NCBI GenBank assembly: GCA_943362175.1
Contig: CALRIU020000004.1
Location: forward strand, 291,119-355,118
DNA: 64,000 nt
Direction: 5' to 3'
DNA from: UBA4416 sp943362175
GTDB taxonomy: Bacteria > Bacteroidota > Bacteroidia > B-17B0 > Aurantibacillaceae
Part shown: piece by piece, positions 43,601-52,209 of the stretch
How the letters are laid out: each line of letters opens with the position of its first letter
How positions within the stretch are numbered: position 1 is the stretch's first letter
Program-made: the position numbers and the translations under genes
The notes under the pieces: model-generated
What the model was told of the DNA's origin: nothing
The model's database searches: none
What the model saw: only the letters and a program-made list of their open reading frames with translations

Positions 43601-44098
43601 TCAAATAGCTCCCGCTTTCTTTTTCCTGAATTTATTGGTTACCAGCTTCAACACATCCCTGATGCGCATGGAAGTATCTTTTAAAATTTCTTGGTGTGTT
43701 CTGGTCACATAAAGCCTATAGAGAAAACCGCCGGCGAGTGCGATGGGGATACCGATCACCGCTTTGGTAATGGTATACCAAACGGGAGCATGTTTCCACA
43801 GAAAGAGGGTGCCCAGCAACCACATAATGGCTTCTTTTGATCCGAGGAAGATAATGGCTTTCCGGGCCCGGTCGCGCGCCACGCGTGCAGTAACGAAGGC
43901 GCCGGTCATGGCAAAGATGCTGTGATACATCAGCGCAATGATTAGTAGGTGTGTTTCAAACAGGGGCCTGAAAGGAGCAGGGAAGAGGCCGCAGAGGTAA
44001 AGGATAAAGCGGGTGGTAACAGATAATACCATCGACGTCGCCAGGCCGGCGATCACGGCTAGGATAAAACGGACGGTGATGCCTTTAGGGATCTTCAT
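43601..44098 (-). CDS. Multi-pass membrane protein, unknown function
   Basis: The ATG at 44098 (MKIPKGITVRFIL) is chosen; the frame continues upstream to 44194 but those residues are hydrophilic and unlike a membrane-protein start. 165 residues with four hydrophobic helices (about 8-30, 44-66, 84-100, 107-127), e.g. FILAVIAGLATSMVLSV and AVIGIPIALAGGFLYRLYV, and a basic C-terminal cytoplasmic tail (RDVLKLVTNKFRKKKAGAI). I do not recognise the family. The 208 bp before it (to 44306) hold only a GGGCATGCCC palindrome near 44203 and no gene. Confidence 0.65.
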   Translation of the reverse strand: MKIPKGITVRFILAVIAGLATSMVLSVTTRFILYLCGLFPAPFRPLFETHLLIIALMYHSIFAMTGAFVTARVARDRARKAIIFLGSKEAIMWLLGTLFLWKHAPVWYTITKAVIGIPIALAGGFLYRLYVTRTHQEILKDTSMRIRDVLKLVTNKFRKKKAGAI

Positions 44099-44306
44099 GC
44101 CCTGTTCCTGAAAATCTGATGCCAGTGCATTTTGAGATGTTATATGAAATTTTTTGGAGAACACCATCGCATACCTACGCCCGCCTGAACGCATTCATTC
44201 GGGCAGGGCATGCCCAGAATTGTATAGGCTTCACACGCTCCGGAGGAGCGTTATGTTGTCCTAAAAACGTTTTCTCCTGGCACAAGATCCTGGTAGGGCT
44301 AAGTGG

Positions 44307-45380
44307 TCAATGCAAAATCTTAAAGATCATCTCCTTCATCAGCTCGCCGTTGCTTACGCCGGAATTGTCCACGCCTTTGGTTTTGAGGTCGTATTCTTTC
44401 AGGTAGCTGAAGATGGCTTTCAGCTTCGCGGTACCGTAATTCTGGGCTGCTTTGGCATACCCATCCACAAAGAAAGGATTAACACCTAGGGCTTGCGCTA
44501 CGGCAAATTTGGATTTGTCGGGAGAGAAGTGGTATAAGAGGATCTTGGAGTAATAGCCGTACAGGGAGCTGAGCGTCATCACCGCCGGGTGTTCTTTTTC
44601 GTTGGCCGAAAAATAGTTGATGATGCGGTTGGCTTTTAAAATATCCTTTTTGGCCAGGGCATCCTGTAATTCGAAGACGTTAAATTCCTTACTGATGCCG
44701 ATGTTATCCATCACCAGCTCGGCGGTGATCTCCTCGCCTTCCTTCAGGTTGATCAATAGCTTCTCTACCTCGTTGCTGATCTTCGAAAGGTCGTTGCCCA
44801 GGAACTCCGCGAGCAGGAAAGAGGCTTTCACGCCGATCTTGAATTTTTTATCCTGTACGAAATTGGTGATCCAGTCGGGCAGCTGGTTGTCGTAAAGCTT
44901 TTTGGTTTCTATAAATACATGGCTCTTTTGCAAAGATTTATAAACCGTACTGCGTTTGTCGAGTGTTTTGTATTTGTAGCAAAACACCAGGATCGTAGAG
45001 GTTTGGGGTTGTTGCAAATAGGCGGCCAACGCATTGCCGGCACCCGATGATTTTTTGGCCGGCGCTTCATCTTCCTCATCGTCATCTCCGCCACCGGAGC
45101 TCTTGCCCAGCTCTTTCAGGTTCTGTGCTTCTTTCACGATCACCACCTGGTATTCGCTCATCATCGGGAAGCGCTTGGCTGCACCGATGATGGTGGCCAG
45201 GTCGACATCCTTTCCATACAGGATGGTCTGGTTGAATTCCTGCTCGCTTTCGTCGAGGGCATTCTTCTCAATGTAATCGCTGATGAGGTCGATGTAATAG
45301 GCTTCTTCCCCGCTTAGAAAATAAACGGGCTTGAAGATCTTGCGCTTCAGGTCGGTGAGTATTTGTGTGACTTCTTTCAA
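44307..45380 (-). CDS. holA: DNA polymerase III subunit delta
   Basis: Clamp-loader delta subunit, which opens the beta sliding clamp. The start is taken as the TTG at 45380 (MKEVTQILTDLKRKIFKPVYFLSGEE), which matches the usual Bacteroidota delta N-terminus. An ATG at 45425 lies in a dispersed repeat (it would encode AERHRSPG) and is rejected. 357 residues. Key segments: KPVYFLSGEEAYYID, RFPMMSEYQVVIVKEAQNL, TILVFCYKYKTLDKRS, FLLAEFLGNDLSKISNEVEKL and the C-terminal helical domain ending MKEMIFKIL. An acidic insertion GGGDDDEEDEAPAKKSSG (about residue 110-130) is longer than usual. Essential housekeeping gene. Confidence 0.9.
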   Translation of the reverse strand: MKEVTQILTDLKRKIFKPVYFLSGEEAYYIDLISDYIEKNALDESEQEFNQTILYGKDVDLATIIGAAKRFPMMSEYQVVIVKEAQNLKELGKSSGGGDDDEEDEAPAKKSSGAGNALAAYLQQPQTSTILVFCYKYKTLDKRSTVYKSLQKSHVFIETKKLYDNQLPDWITNFVQDKKFKIGVKASFLLAEFLGNDLSKISNEVEKLLINLKEGEEITAELVMDNIGISKEFNVFELQDALAKKDILKANRIINYFSANEKEHPAVMTLSSLYGYYSKILLYHFSPDKSKFAVAQALGVNPFFVDGYAKAAQNYGTAKLKAIFSYLKEYDLKTKGVDNSGVSNGELMKEMIFKILH

Positions 45381-45403
45381 GTTTTTAATTTTTTTTGTAC
45401 CGG

Positions 45404-45475
45404 GGCTTCGATGGCGCTCAGCCACCGGTTTTAGTTATGCTCAGTCATGGTAGGTGGCTGAGCGCCATCGAAGCC
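45404..45475. repeat. Large perfect inverted repeat of element A
   Basis: GGCTTCGATGGCGCTCAGCC plus ACC (45404-45426) and its exact reverse complement (45453-45475), 23 bp each, with a 26-base loop. The right arm ends on the first base of the stop codon of the neighbouring gene. It lies between two co-directional genes and has a T-run on the holA side (minus-strand reading: A-rich), so it could act as an RNA hairpin. Confidence 0.9.
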
Positions 45476-45828
45476 TACTTCTTAAAGAAAAAATACACGG
45501 CTGCAAACAAACATAAGAAACCAAAAAAGTGATTCCAGCGCAGGGTTTCCGTTTTGAAGAATACCAGGGTAAAGATCACAAAAATACTGATGGAGACTAT
45601 CTCCTGGATGATCTTGAGCTGGAACATATTAAACGGCCCTCCGGTGGTATCGCTTCCTATTTTATTCGCCGGCACCATCAGCGAGTACTCCAGCAGGGCA
45701 ATGCCCCAGCTGATGAGGATGGTGGTGATGAGGCCAACGTGCTTGAACTTGAGATGCCCGTACCAGGCAATCGTCATAAAGGTGTTGGAGGCAACCAGCA
45801 GTAATATGGTTTGTAATGCTTTAGGCAT
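45475..45828 (-). CDS. DMT family membrane protein (DUF486-like)
   Basis: 117 residues with four predicted transmembrane helices (about 6-24, 31-49, 73-93, 98-115). MPKALQTILLLVASNTFMTIAWYGHLKF, NKIGSDTTGGPFNMFQLKIIQEIVSI and FKTETLRWNHFFGFLCL are the typical DUF486 pattern of small drug/metabolite-transporter-like proteins. Length and motif order are normal. The biological substrate is unknown. The gene lies upstream of holA on the same strand; the 23-bp inverted repeat separates them. Confidence 0.88.
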   Translation of the reverse strand: MPKALQTILLLVASNTFMTIAWYGHLKFKHVGLITTILISWGIALLEYSLMVPANKIGSDTTGGPFNMFQLKIIQEIVSISIFVIFTLVFFKTETLRWNHFFGFLCLFAAVYFFFKK

Positions 45829-45857
45829 GTGTTGTTTTAAATAATTGGCTTCCCACC

Positions 45858-45880
45858 CTTCGACTCCGCTCAGGGTGACA
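45858..45880. repeat. Dispersed element A copy
   Basis: CTTCGACTCCGCTCAG followed by GGTGACA, between the DMT gene and the methylmalonyl-CoA mutase gene. This copy ends in the GGTGAC variant. Confidence 0.7.
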
Positions 45881-45893
45881 TGTAATTTTCTTT

Positions 45894-48029
45894 CTACTTA
45901 TTCCTCTCAATCAGCTTTTCTAAAATATCAATGGCCGATTTGCTGATCACTGTTCCCGGCCCGAATACGCCCGATACACCGGCCTTGTAGAGGAAGTCGT
46001 AATCCTGTTGGGGGATAACGCCTCCCGCAATCACCATAATATCTTCACGCCCGTATTTTTTCAATTCTTCAATCACCTGTGGCACCAGTGTTTTATGGCC
46101 TGCTGCCAGCGATGACACGCCGAGCACATGCACGTCGTTTTCCACGGCTTGCTTAGCGGCTTCTGCCGGTGTCTGGAACAAAGGGCCGATGTCTACGTCG
46201 AAGCCCATATCGGCGAAGCTTGTCGAGATCACTTTGGCGCCCCGGTCGTGTCCGTCCTGTCCCATTTTGGCAATCATGATCCTCGGGCGACGTCCATCCA
46301 GCTCTGCAAACTGATCGGCCAGCTCTTTGGCTTTTAAAAAATAGCTATCCATGCTGATTTCTTTACTGTATACTCCGGCAATGCTGCGGATATTGGCTTT
46401 GTAGCGGCCGAACACTTTTTCGAGCGCGTAGGAGATCTCTCCCAGGCTGCAACGCACGCGGGCGGCGTTAATGGCCAGCTCCAGCAAATTGCCTTTTCCT
46501 GTTTGTGCCGATTCGGTCAGGGCATTCAGGGCCTTTTCGACCCCGGCCGCATTCCGCTCCGCTTTTAATTTTGCCAGGCGCTCCAGTTGCTGCGCCCTCA
46601 CTTTGGCATTGTCCACATCCAGGATCTCGATGTTTGTTTTCTCATCCGTCTGGTAGAGGTTTACGCCTACGATCACATCCTTGCCGCCGTCGATGCGCGC
46701 CTGCTTGCGGGCAGCTGCTTCTTCGATGCGCATCTTGGGAATGCCGGTCTCTATAGCTTTGGCCATGCCGCCTAATTTCTCGACCTCCTCAATCAATGCC
46801 CAGGCTTTTTGTGCCAGCTCATGGGTGAGCGTTTCCACGTAATAAGAGCCGGCCCATGGGTCCACCACTTTGCAGACATTGGTTTCGTTCTGTAAAAACA
46901 ATTGGGTGTTACGGGCAATGCGTGCGCTGAAATCCGTTGGTAAGGCAATGGCCTCATCGAGGGCGTTGGTGTGCAGGCTTTGTGTATGGCCCATCGCCGC
47001 AGCAAGCGCTTCCACGCAGGTACGGGTCACATTATTAAAAGGATCCTGCTCCGTGAGGCTCCAGCCGCTGGTCTGGCAATGCGTACGCAGGGCCATCGAC
47101 TTGGCGGATTTAGGGTTGAACGTTTTGACGATCTTGGCCCACAGCATGCGCCCGGCGCGCATCTTGGCAATCTCCATAAAATGGTTCATACCGATGGCCC
47201 AGAAGAATGAAAGGCGAGGAGCAAAGGCATCGATGTCCAGGCCCGCTTTAATGCCCGTACGGATATATTCCAACCCGTCGGCCAGGGTGTAGGCCAGCTC
47301 GATGTCAGCCGTCGCGCCGGCTTCCTGCATGTGGTAGCCGCTGATGGAGATGGAGTTGAACTTCGGCATTTTTTGCGAGGTGAACTCGAAAATATCGGCA
47401 ATTACTTTCATCGACGCTTCCGGAGGATAGATGTAGGTATTCCGTACCATGAACTCTTTCAGAATATCATTCTGGATGGTTCCTGATAATTTATCCATGC
47501 TGACGCCCTGCTCTTCGGCGGCTACAATGTAAAACGCTAAAATAGGAAGCACCGCACCGTTCATCGTCATGCTCACACTCATCTGGTCGAGCGGAATCTG
47601 ATCGAAGAGCACTTTCATATCGAGGATGGAATCGATGGCGACGCCTGCTTTTCCCACATCGCCTACCACGCGCTCGTGGTCGCTGTCGTAGCCACGGTGT
47701 GTGGCAAGGTCAAAGGCAACCGATAAGCCCTTTTGTCCGGCTGCTAAATTCCGGCGGTAAAAGGCATTACTTTCTTCGGCCGTGCTGAAACCTGCATATT
47801 GCCTGATGGTCCAGGGATTCTGCACGTACATGCTGGAGTAGGGGCCGCGTAAAAAGGGCGGGCGCCCGGCACCAAAATTCAAATGCTCGAAGCCGGAAAG
47901 ATCCTGGGCGCCGTAGTGCGATTTGACTTCGATCTGCTCGGGCGTTGTAAATGTCTCCGCTTGTAAGGAAGCGGTGTCGCTCTTTGTAGAGGAAGATGAA
48001 TAACTGGTATTGGAAAAATCTTTTCTCAT
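45894..48029 (-). CDS. Methylmalonyl-CoA mutase large (alpha) subunit
   Basis: 711-residue adenosylcobalamin enzyme that interconverts (R)-methylmalonyl-CoA and succinyl-CoA. The TIM-barrel part shows FGAGRPPFLRGPYSSMYV, WTIRQYAGFSTAEESNAFYR, AFDLATHRGYDSDHERVVGDVGKAGVAID, and ALAAAMGHTQSLHTNALDEA. The C-terminal B12 domain has GQDGHDRGAK (590-599) with axial His594, DVDIGPLFQTP, and GGVIPQQDY. All key residues are present. The small-subunit gene lies just upstream with a 2-bp gap, so both are in one operon. Together with SucC it takes propionyl-type carbon into the TCA cycle. Confidence 0.97.
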   Translation of the reverse strand: MRKDFSNTSYSSSSTKSDTASLQAETFTTPEQIEVKSHYGAQDLSGFEHLNFGAGRPPFLRGPYSSMYVQNPWTIRQYAGFSTAEESNAFYRRNLAAGQKGLSVAFDLATHRGYDSDHERVVGDVGKAGVAIDSILDMKVLFDQIPLDQMSVSMTMNGAVLPILAFYIVAAEEQGVSMDKLSGTIQNDILKEFMVRNTYIYPPEASMKVIADIFEFTSQKMPKFNSISISGYHMQEAGATADIELAYTLADGLEYIRTGIKAGLDIDAFAPRLSFFWAIGMNHFMEIAKMRAGRMLWAKIVKTFNPKSAKSMALRTHCQTSGWSLTEQDPFNNVTRTCVEALAAAMGHTQSLHTNALDEAIALPTDFSARIARNTQLFLQNETNVCKVVDPWAGSYYVETLTHELAQKAWALIEEVEKLGGMAKAIETGIPKMRIEEAAARKQARIDGGKDVIVGVNLYQTDEKTNIEILDVDNAKVRAQQLERLAKLKAERNAAGVEKALNALTESAQTGKGNLLELAINAARVRCSLGEISYALEKVFGRYKANIRSIAGVYSKEISMDSYFLKAKELADQFAELDGRRPRIMIAKMGQDGHDRGAKVISTSFADMGFDVDIGPLFQTPAEAAKQAVENDVHVLGVSSLAAGHKTLVPQVIEELKKYGREDIMVIAGGVIPQQDYDFLYKAGVSGVFGPGTVISKSAIDILEKLIERNK

Positions 48030-48031
48030 GA

Positions 48032-49330
48032 TTAATGGGCAAGGGGCGTTACGAGGTAATCACTTAACCTGATGGGCTTGATGTTCTGTTGCGGAGTTAC
48101 CAGGTCATTCAGATCTCTTGTTTTTCCCTGTGCCTGTATAGTCTCGTTCTTATTTTGAAATTTATTAACGCCTACTAAGATGAGCTTGCCTTCTTTAAAT
48201 TCGTTGATCAGTTTTTCTGCGTCGGCTGCAATAAGCTGCTGCACTGTATTTGACCTCAGGCCGGCCAGCAAGCCGCCGGTAGATTCGATCTGCTTGAACT
48301 GTTCCCAGGCTTTTTCTCCTAAGGTAGTTGTCAGAGATTCGATGTAATACGAGCCCGCGGCAATATCGGCCACCACATTCAGGTAGCTTTCATCTTTCAG
48401 GATCAGCTGTTGGTTGCGCGCCATACGGGCGCTGAAGTCGTTGGCGCCGGAAAACTCCACATCGAAAGGAAGCACTAAAATACTGTTGGCACCGCCGATA
48501 CTGGCGCTCATGGCTTCCGTGGCGGAGCGCAGCATGTTGTTGTAACGGTCGATGATGCTTTTATTCACTAAGGTTGTTTGCGCGTGAATGTGGATGCTAA
48601 GGTTTAAACCATACTGCTCCAGTAAGAGCTCAACGGCCCTTCTCAGGGTCCTGAGTTTAGCGATCTCCATAAAAAAATCGCCGCCTACCGACACGCTCAG
48701 ATGGATGTTTTTGAGCTCCTTCAGGGTATTCTTCTCCGAAAACGCATTGAGGTACTCATTGAGGTGTGCCAGCGTAAGGGCTGTTTCATGTACAGGGTTA
48801 GCGCCGGCTTCGTGGTATAATAGGGTGTTTACAGCCAGTGTGTTTAAAGGCCCTGGAAAAGAAGGTGCAGGGCTTAACAGGGTATCGCATTCCACAAAGC
48901 AGCTGTTGCCGATGGATTGCGTTGCCAGGAATGACGTCAAAGAGAGGCTTTGGGCTTCATCGCTCACCTTGAACAGGCAATAAATATGTTCGATTGAAAT
49001 GCCGGTTAAGAGAAGCGCGTAATCGGTTGGTTTACTGATGGAGAACACCAGCCCGGAAGCACCATTCTGCAAGGCATTCAGCGCTTGCGTGTTGGCCTTT
49101 TTTTCATCCTCTACCCGGATCCATTCGCAAATGGCCCAGTCTTTCGTTGTAAATACAGGTTGCGTAGCGCCACCCGCCAGGTTTTCGTTGGTATAAAAAG
49201 GCTGAACGTCGATGCCGGCATTGGTATGCCATACCAGGGAGTCGAACTCAAGGCCTTTGAGGTCTTTGATCAGTTGCTCTTTCCATTGAGCGGCCGTTGT
49301 GGATTCAAATTCTGTAAACAATTTCTGCAT
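48032..49330 (-). CDS. Methylmalonyl-CoA mutase small (beta) subunit
   Basis: 433 residues; I use the ATG at 49330 (MQKLFTEFESTTAAQWKEQLIKDL), which is the usual start, rather than 49354. The chain aligns with the barrel of the large subunit: TNAGIDVQPFYT, NLSIHIHAQTTLVNKSIIDRYNNMLRSATEAMSASIGG, DFSARMARNQQLILKDES and GSYYIESLTTTLGEKAWEQF. It is shorter than many small subunits because it stops after the barrel and has no B12-binding domain. In heterodimeric mutases the small subunit is catalytically inactive and supports the large one. It ends 2 bp before the large-subunit ATG. Confidence 0.93.
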   Translation of the reverse strand: MQKLFTEFESTTAAQWKEQLIKDLKGLEFDSLVWHTNAGIDVQPFYTNENLAGGATQPVFTTKDWAICEWIRVEDEKKANTQALNALQNGASGLVFSISKPTDYALLLTGISIEHIYCLFKVSDEAQSLSLTSFLATQSIGNSCFVECDTLLSPAPSFPGPLNTLAVNTLLYHEAGANPVHETALTLAHLNEYLNAFSEKNTLKELKNIHLSVSVGGDFFMEIAKLRTLRRAVELLLEQYGLNLSIHIHAQTTLVNKSIIDRYNNMLRSATEAMSASIGGANSILVLPFDVEFSGANDFSARMARNQQLILKDESYLNVVADIAAGSYYIESLTTTLGEKAWEQFKQIESTGGLLAGLRSNTVQQLIAADAEKLINEFKEGKLILVGVNKFQNKNETIQAQGKTRDLNDLVTPQQNIKPIRLSDYLVTPLAH

Positions 49331-49354
49331 GAATGATCTTAAGGTAATGGGCAA

Positions 49355-49879
49355 TTAAAAAGTGCGGGCAATCTCTTTCTTAATAAATTCGATGGCAACT
49401 TCGCAGGGTAATTTCTTATCGAGGTTGGCGCTGATGTTCAGGATCATAATGGCCAGCTCGGAGCTGTTGGCATCGCTGGATACTTTGGAGGAGGAAATGT
49501 TGATGAGCTGGATGATCTCTTCCTTGGCCGTTTTCACAAATTGCCAGGAGCCTTCCGAGATGTAAATCTGCTGCGACAGGTTGTGCTCATATTCGCTTTT
49601 GATGGCGTTTACCAGGTCGAGGTGAAGCTGGCGGGCCGTCATGTTGTTTTTGTTCACACGCACCACCAGGCTATTGGGATTGATGCGTTCCAGGAAAATA
49701 ACAATGCGTTCATAGGCCTGGATCTTCAAGGGCGTCATGATGGCCTGGGTGGAGGTTCTCAGCTCATGCTCACGTCTTTTCTGCTCATTGTCGAGAAAGC
49801 GTTTTACTAAAAAATAAGCGGCGCCCAGAACAGCCAGGGCAGGAATGGTAATTTTCAGAATGTCGGCAAGTGCGTTCAT
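49355..49879 (-). CDS. Membrane-anchored protein of unknown function upstream of the mutase
   Basis: 174 residues: one N-terminal transmembrane helix (IPALAVLGAAYFLVKRFL), then a mostly helical cytoplasmic part with a charged linker (NEQKRREHELRTSTQ) and a conserved-looking QAYERIVIFLERINPNSLVVRV segment. I recognise it as a conserved Bacteroidota type but cannot name a function. It is directly upstream of the mutase genes (24 bp to the small-subunit ATG), suggesting a common transcript. Confidence 0.7.
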   Translation of the reverse strand: MNALADILKITIPALAVLGAAYFLVKRFLDNEQKRREHELRTSTQAIMTPLKIQAYERIVIFLERINPNSLVVRVNKNNMTARQLHLDLVNAIKSEYEHNLSQQIYISEGSWQFVKTAKEEIIQLINISSSKVSSDANSSELAIMILNISANLDKKLPCEVAIEFIKKEIARTF

Positions 49880-49958
49880 AAGAAGGAGTGGTTGTTTAGA
49901 TTTCTAATATCGGTATTTTTTAGGGTATAATGCTGATCTCTCAAAAAAATACAAAAAA

Positions 49959-50300
49959 TTATCCCCCTGCTTTTTTGGCCTTGTAATTGGCTTTGGTAAG
50001 GATCTCCAGCAGCTTGTCGCGGTTGTCGCCCTGTATGAGAATGTTACCGTCTTTGGAGTTTCCGCCGACGCCGCATTTTTGCTTCAGGGTTTTGGCCAGC
50101 TCCGTGAGGTCGGCTTCTGTGCCCACAAACCCGCTGATGCGCGTCACCATCTTGCCGCCGCCGATGCGGTCGAGAAATAATTTTAAATTCTGCTGCTGTG
50201 GCGGCAGCGTTTCTCCGGCCTCGTTCTCTTCGCTCTCGTATTGAAAATCGGGATTGGTGGAATAGACCACGTTCACCCTGTTCTTGTCTTTTTTACTCAT
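49959..50300 (-). CDS. SUI1/eIF1-like translation factor
   Basis: 113 residues. The ATG at 50300 (MSKKDKNRVNVVYST) is chosen because it overlaps the upstream TPR gene stop by ATGA; a start at 50366 would lie well inside that gene. The C-terminal 75 residues form the SUI1 fold: LKLFLDRIGGGKMVTRISGFVGTEADLTELAKTLKQKCGVGGNSKDGNILIQGDNRDKLLEIL. In bacteria these YciH-like proteins bind the ribosome and may affect initiation or stress translation. Normal length. Confidence 0.9.
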   Translation of the reverse strand: MSKKDKNRVNVVYSTNPDFQYESEENEAGETLPPQQQNLKLFLDRIGGGKMVTRISGFVGTEADLTELAKTLKQKCGVGGNSKDGNILIQGDNRDKLLEILTKANYKAKKAGG

Positions 50301-51385
50301 CGTTTGTATCGTATCAGGAATAATGGAATGCCTGCGATTAAGGCGCCTAAAATTACTAAAATCCATCCGTTTTTGAAAGCAGGCTCCGGGGTGTTTTCGC
50401 TCAATGCAGGCGATTCGTCCACCAGCGAAATACTCATGGCTTCCTTGCTGAGCTGTAAGATGCTGTCTTTTAACCGGTAATGTTTTTTCAGCCAGTCGTT
50501 GGCCTTTTGATAGTCCTGTTGTTTCTCATAAAAGACCGCATAAGAGCCGTATACTTCCACTTTGGCATCGGTATAGTCATACACGGTACAAAGGCTGTCT
50601 GCCAGGGTGAGGTAGCGTAAAGCTTTAGCCACTTCATTCTTTTGAGTGTAACACAGCGCCATGTTGTTGTACACATCGGCCATCTCCATCTCGTTGTCCT
50701 GCAGGTTGAGCAGCTTCCAGCTTTCTTCGAGGTAAAGCAGGGCGCTGTCGGGGAGGTTTTGCTCCATCAGGACGGCTCCGAGGTTATTGTTACAGGAGGC
50801 CATCACCGCCCTGTCGTTATCCTCGGTGGCCATCGCCAGGGCCGTTTGAAAATACCGGCCGGCGGTGGTGTGGTGCTTCTGCTTGTCTTTCAGTACACCC
50901 AGGTTGATGAGGCTGTTCACGATCTGCCCGCGGTTGCTGAGCTCATTGTATACCTTCAGGGCCTTGAGGTAAGCGCTTTCCGCCAGCTCCTGGTAGCCCA
51001 TGTCGTTGTATATGTTCCCGAGGTTTGTATGGTTAATGGCACTGCCATAGCGGAACTTCGCCGCCTCGTTGAGCTGCAGGGCTTTTTGCTGGAAGCTGAG
51101 CGCCCGGTTATAATCTCCCTTTTTGTAATGCAGAATGCCTTTGAGGTTATAGCTTTTAGCCAGGTGCTTCTTACTGCCTGTTTTCAGGGCTTCGTTTTCC
51201 GCGGCCTGGGCATAGAGGTAGGAAAGCTCAGGATCGGTATTCCGGAGCGCAAAGCCAGCCTGGTAAATGCGGTTGACGCGCTCGGTATCGTTGTCGATCT
51301 GACCCAGCTGGTATAAGGCGGAGTCGGCCTGGCTATAGCCCATGAGGCCAATACCTGTCAAGAAATATAAAAGAAGAAATCTCAT
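50297..51385 (-). CDS. Secreted or membrane-anchored TPR-repeat protein
   Basis: 362 residues. Signal peptide-like start (FLLLYFLTGIGLMGYSQ), then about seven TPR units (e.g. SYNLKGILHYKKGDYNRALSFQQKAL, NHTNLGNIYNDMGYQELAESAYLKAL, CNNNLGAVLMEQNLPDSALLYLEESW, VYNNMALCYTQKNEVAKALRYLTLA). A C-terminal transmembrane helix follows (GWILVILGALIAGIPLFLI) and a short basic tail. This resembles the N-terminal half of Bacteroidota TPR-type sensor kinases, but no kinase follows. Its stop overlaps the SUI1 gene start by four bases, an odd pairing of an envelope protein with a translation factor. Confidence 0.82.
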   Translation of the reverse strand: MRFLLLYFLTGIGLMGYSQADSALYQLGQIDNDTERVNRIYQAGFALRNTDPELSYLYAQAAENEALKTGSKKHLAKSYNLKGILHYKKGDYNRALSFQQKALQLNEAAKFRYGSAINHTNLGNIYNDMGYQELAESAYLKALKVYNELSNRGQIVNSLINLGVLKDKQKHHTTAGRYFQTALAMATEDNDRAVMASCNNNLGAVLMEQNLPDSALLYLEESWKLLNLQDNEMEMADVYNNMALCYTQKNEVAKALRYLTLADSLCTVYDYTDAKVEVYGSYAVFYEKQQDYQKANDWLKKHYRLKDSILQLSKEAMSISLVDESPALSENTPEPAFKNGWILVILGALIAGIPLFLIRYKR

Positions 51386-51480
51386 TCCGTCATGTAAATA
51401 TAACAGGAATAAAGAGAAACATCGATGCGGAGCTATTCCAAAGTTTTAAACGTTGGAATAGCTGAAGCGCCTGAGTGTTT

Positions 51481-52149
51481 TTAAGCAAGCTTTTTAATCA
51501 GTTTCTCTAATTGCCCGCTATTGTATAAAACAGGGCCGTGTCCAAAACAGATTATCTTTGGATTTAAGGCATGGATTTTATGAAGCGATGTTTTGGCTTG
51601 CTCCAGGTCTGTGGTAAATAAACCGGGAGGTAGATTCAGGCCTACCCGTGTCGTGAGTAAATTCATATTCACTAAGGCGTCTCCTGCGATCAATACCCGA
51701 TCCTCTTCTCTGAAAAATGACACATGCCCCCTGGAATGCCCCGGCGTATCAATGACGGTGAAGCTCCCCACGCGATCGCCTTCTTTCAGTGTTTTTGATA
51801 CCGGATAGCCTTTACCTGCCCAGAACTGTTGTTGAAACCTAGCAATAAAGTGGGTTGCATCGGGATATTCATAAATGACCTTTCCTGATTCCGCATTTGC
51901 TTTTTCTATCTCTGAGGTCCAGAGAGGGATGTGTAATTCCTCACAGATCACGCTGCTGCTGCCCTGGTGGTCGGCGTGAGCGTGGGTCAGGACATGCGTA
52001 TTGATTTTTGTGTGCTTAACCGCTTTTAAAATTTTAGAGGCAGAGCTTCTGATGCCTGCGTCAACAAGGATCTCGTCGATCACATAGCAGTTGATACTGT
52101 TTCGCGGCATGAGCGGAATCTGGAAGACGTTCTTGGCTAGTTCAATCAT
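51481..52149 (-). CDS. MBL-fold metallo-hydrolase
   Basis: 222 residues, cytoplasmic. The metal-binding THAHADHQGSS (His56, His58, Asp60, His61) is followed by HSRGHVSFF (His), LIAGDALVNMN (Asp) and CFGHGPVLYNSG (His): the full set of beta-lactamase-fold ligands in a glyoxalase II-like arrangement. The substrate is not determinable; GloB-like or lactonase roles are possible. It is 60 bp downstream of the Crp/Fnr gene on the same strand, possibly its target. Confidence 0.88.
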   Translation of the reverse strand: MIELAKNVFQIPLMPRNSINCYVIDEILVDAGIRSSASKILKAVKHTKINTHVLTHAHADHQGSSSVICEELHIPLWTSEIEKANAESGKVIYEYPDATHFIARFQQQFWAGKGYPVSKTLKEGDRVGSFTVIDTPGHSRGHVSFFREEDRVLIAGDALVNMNLLTTRVGLNLPPGLFTTDLEQAKTSLHKIHALNPKIICFGHGPVLYNSGQLEKLIKKLA

Positions 52150-52209
52150 TTTTGCTGGTTTTTAAAATGCAAAAATGAGAAACAGGAAATGGCTGCTCCT
52201 TGATAAATG

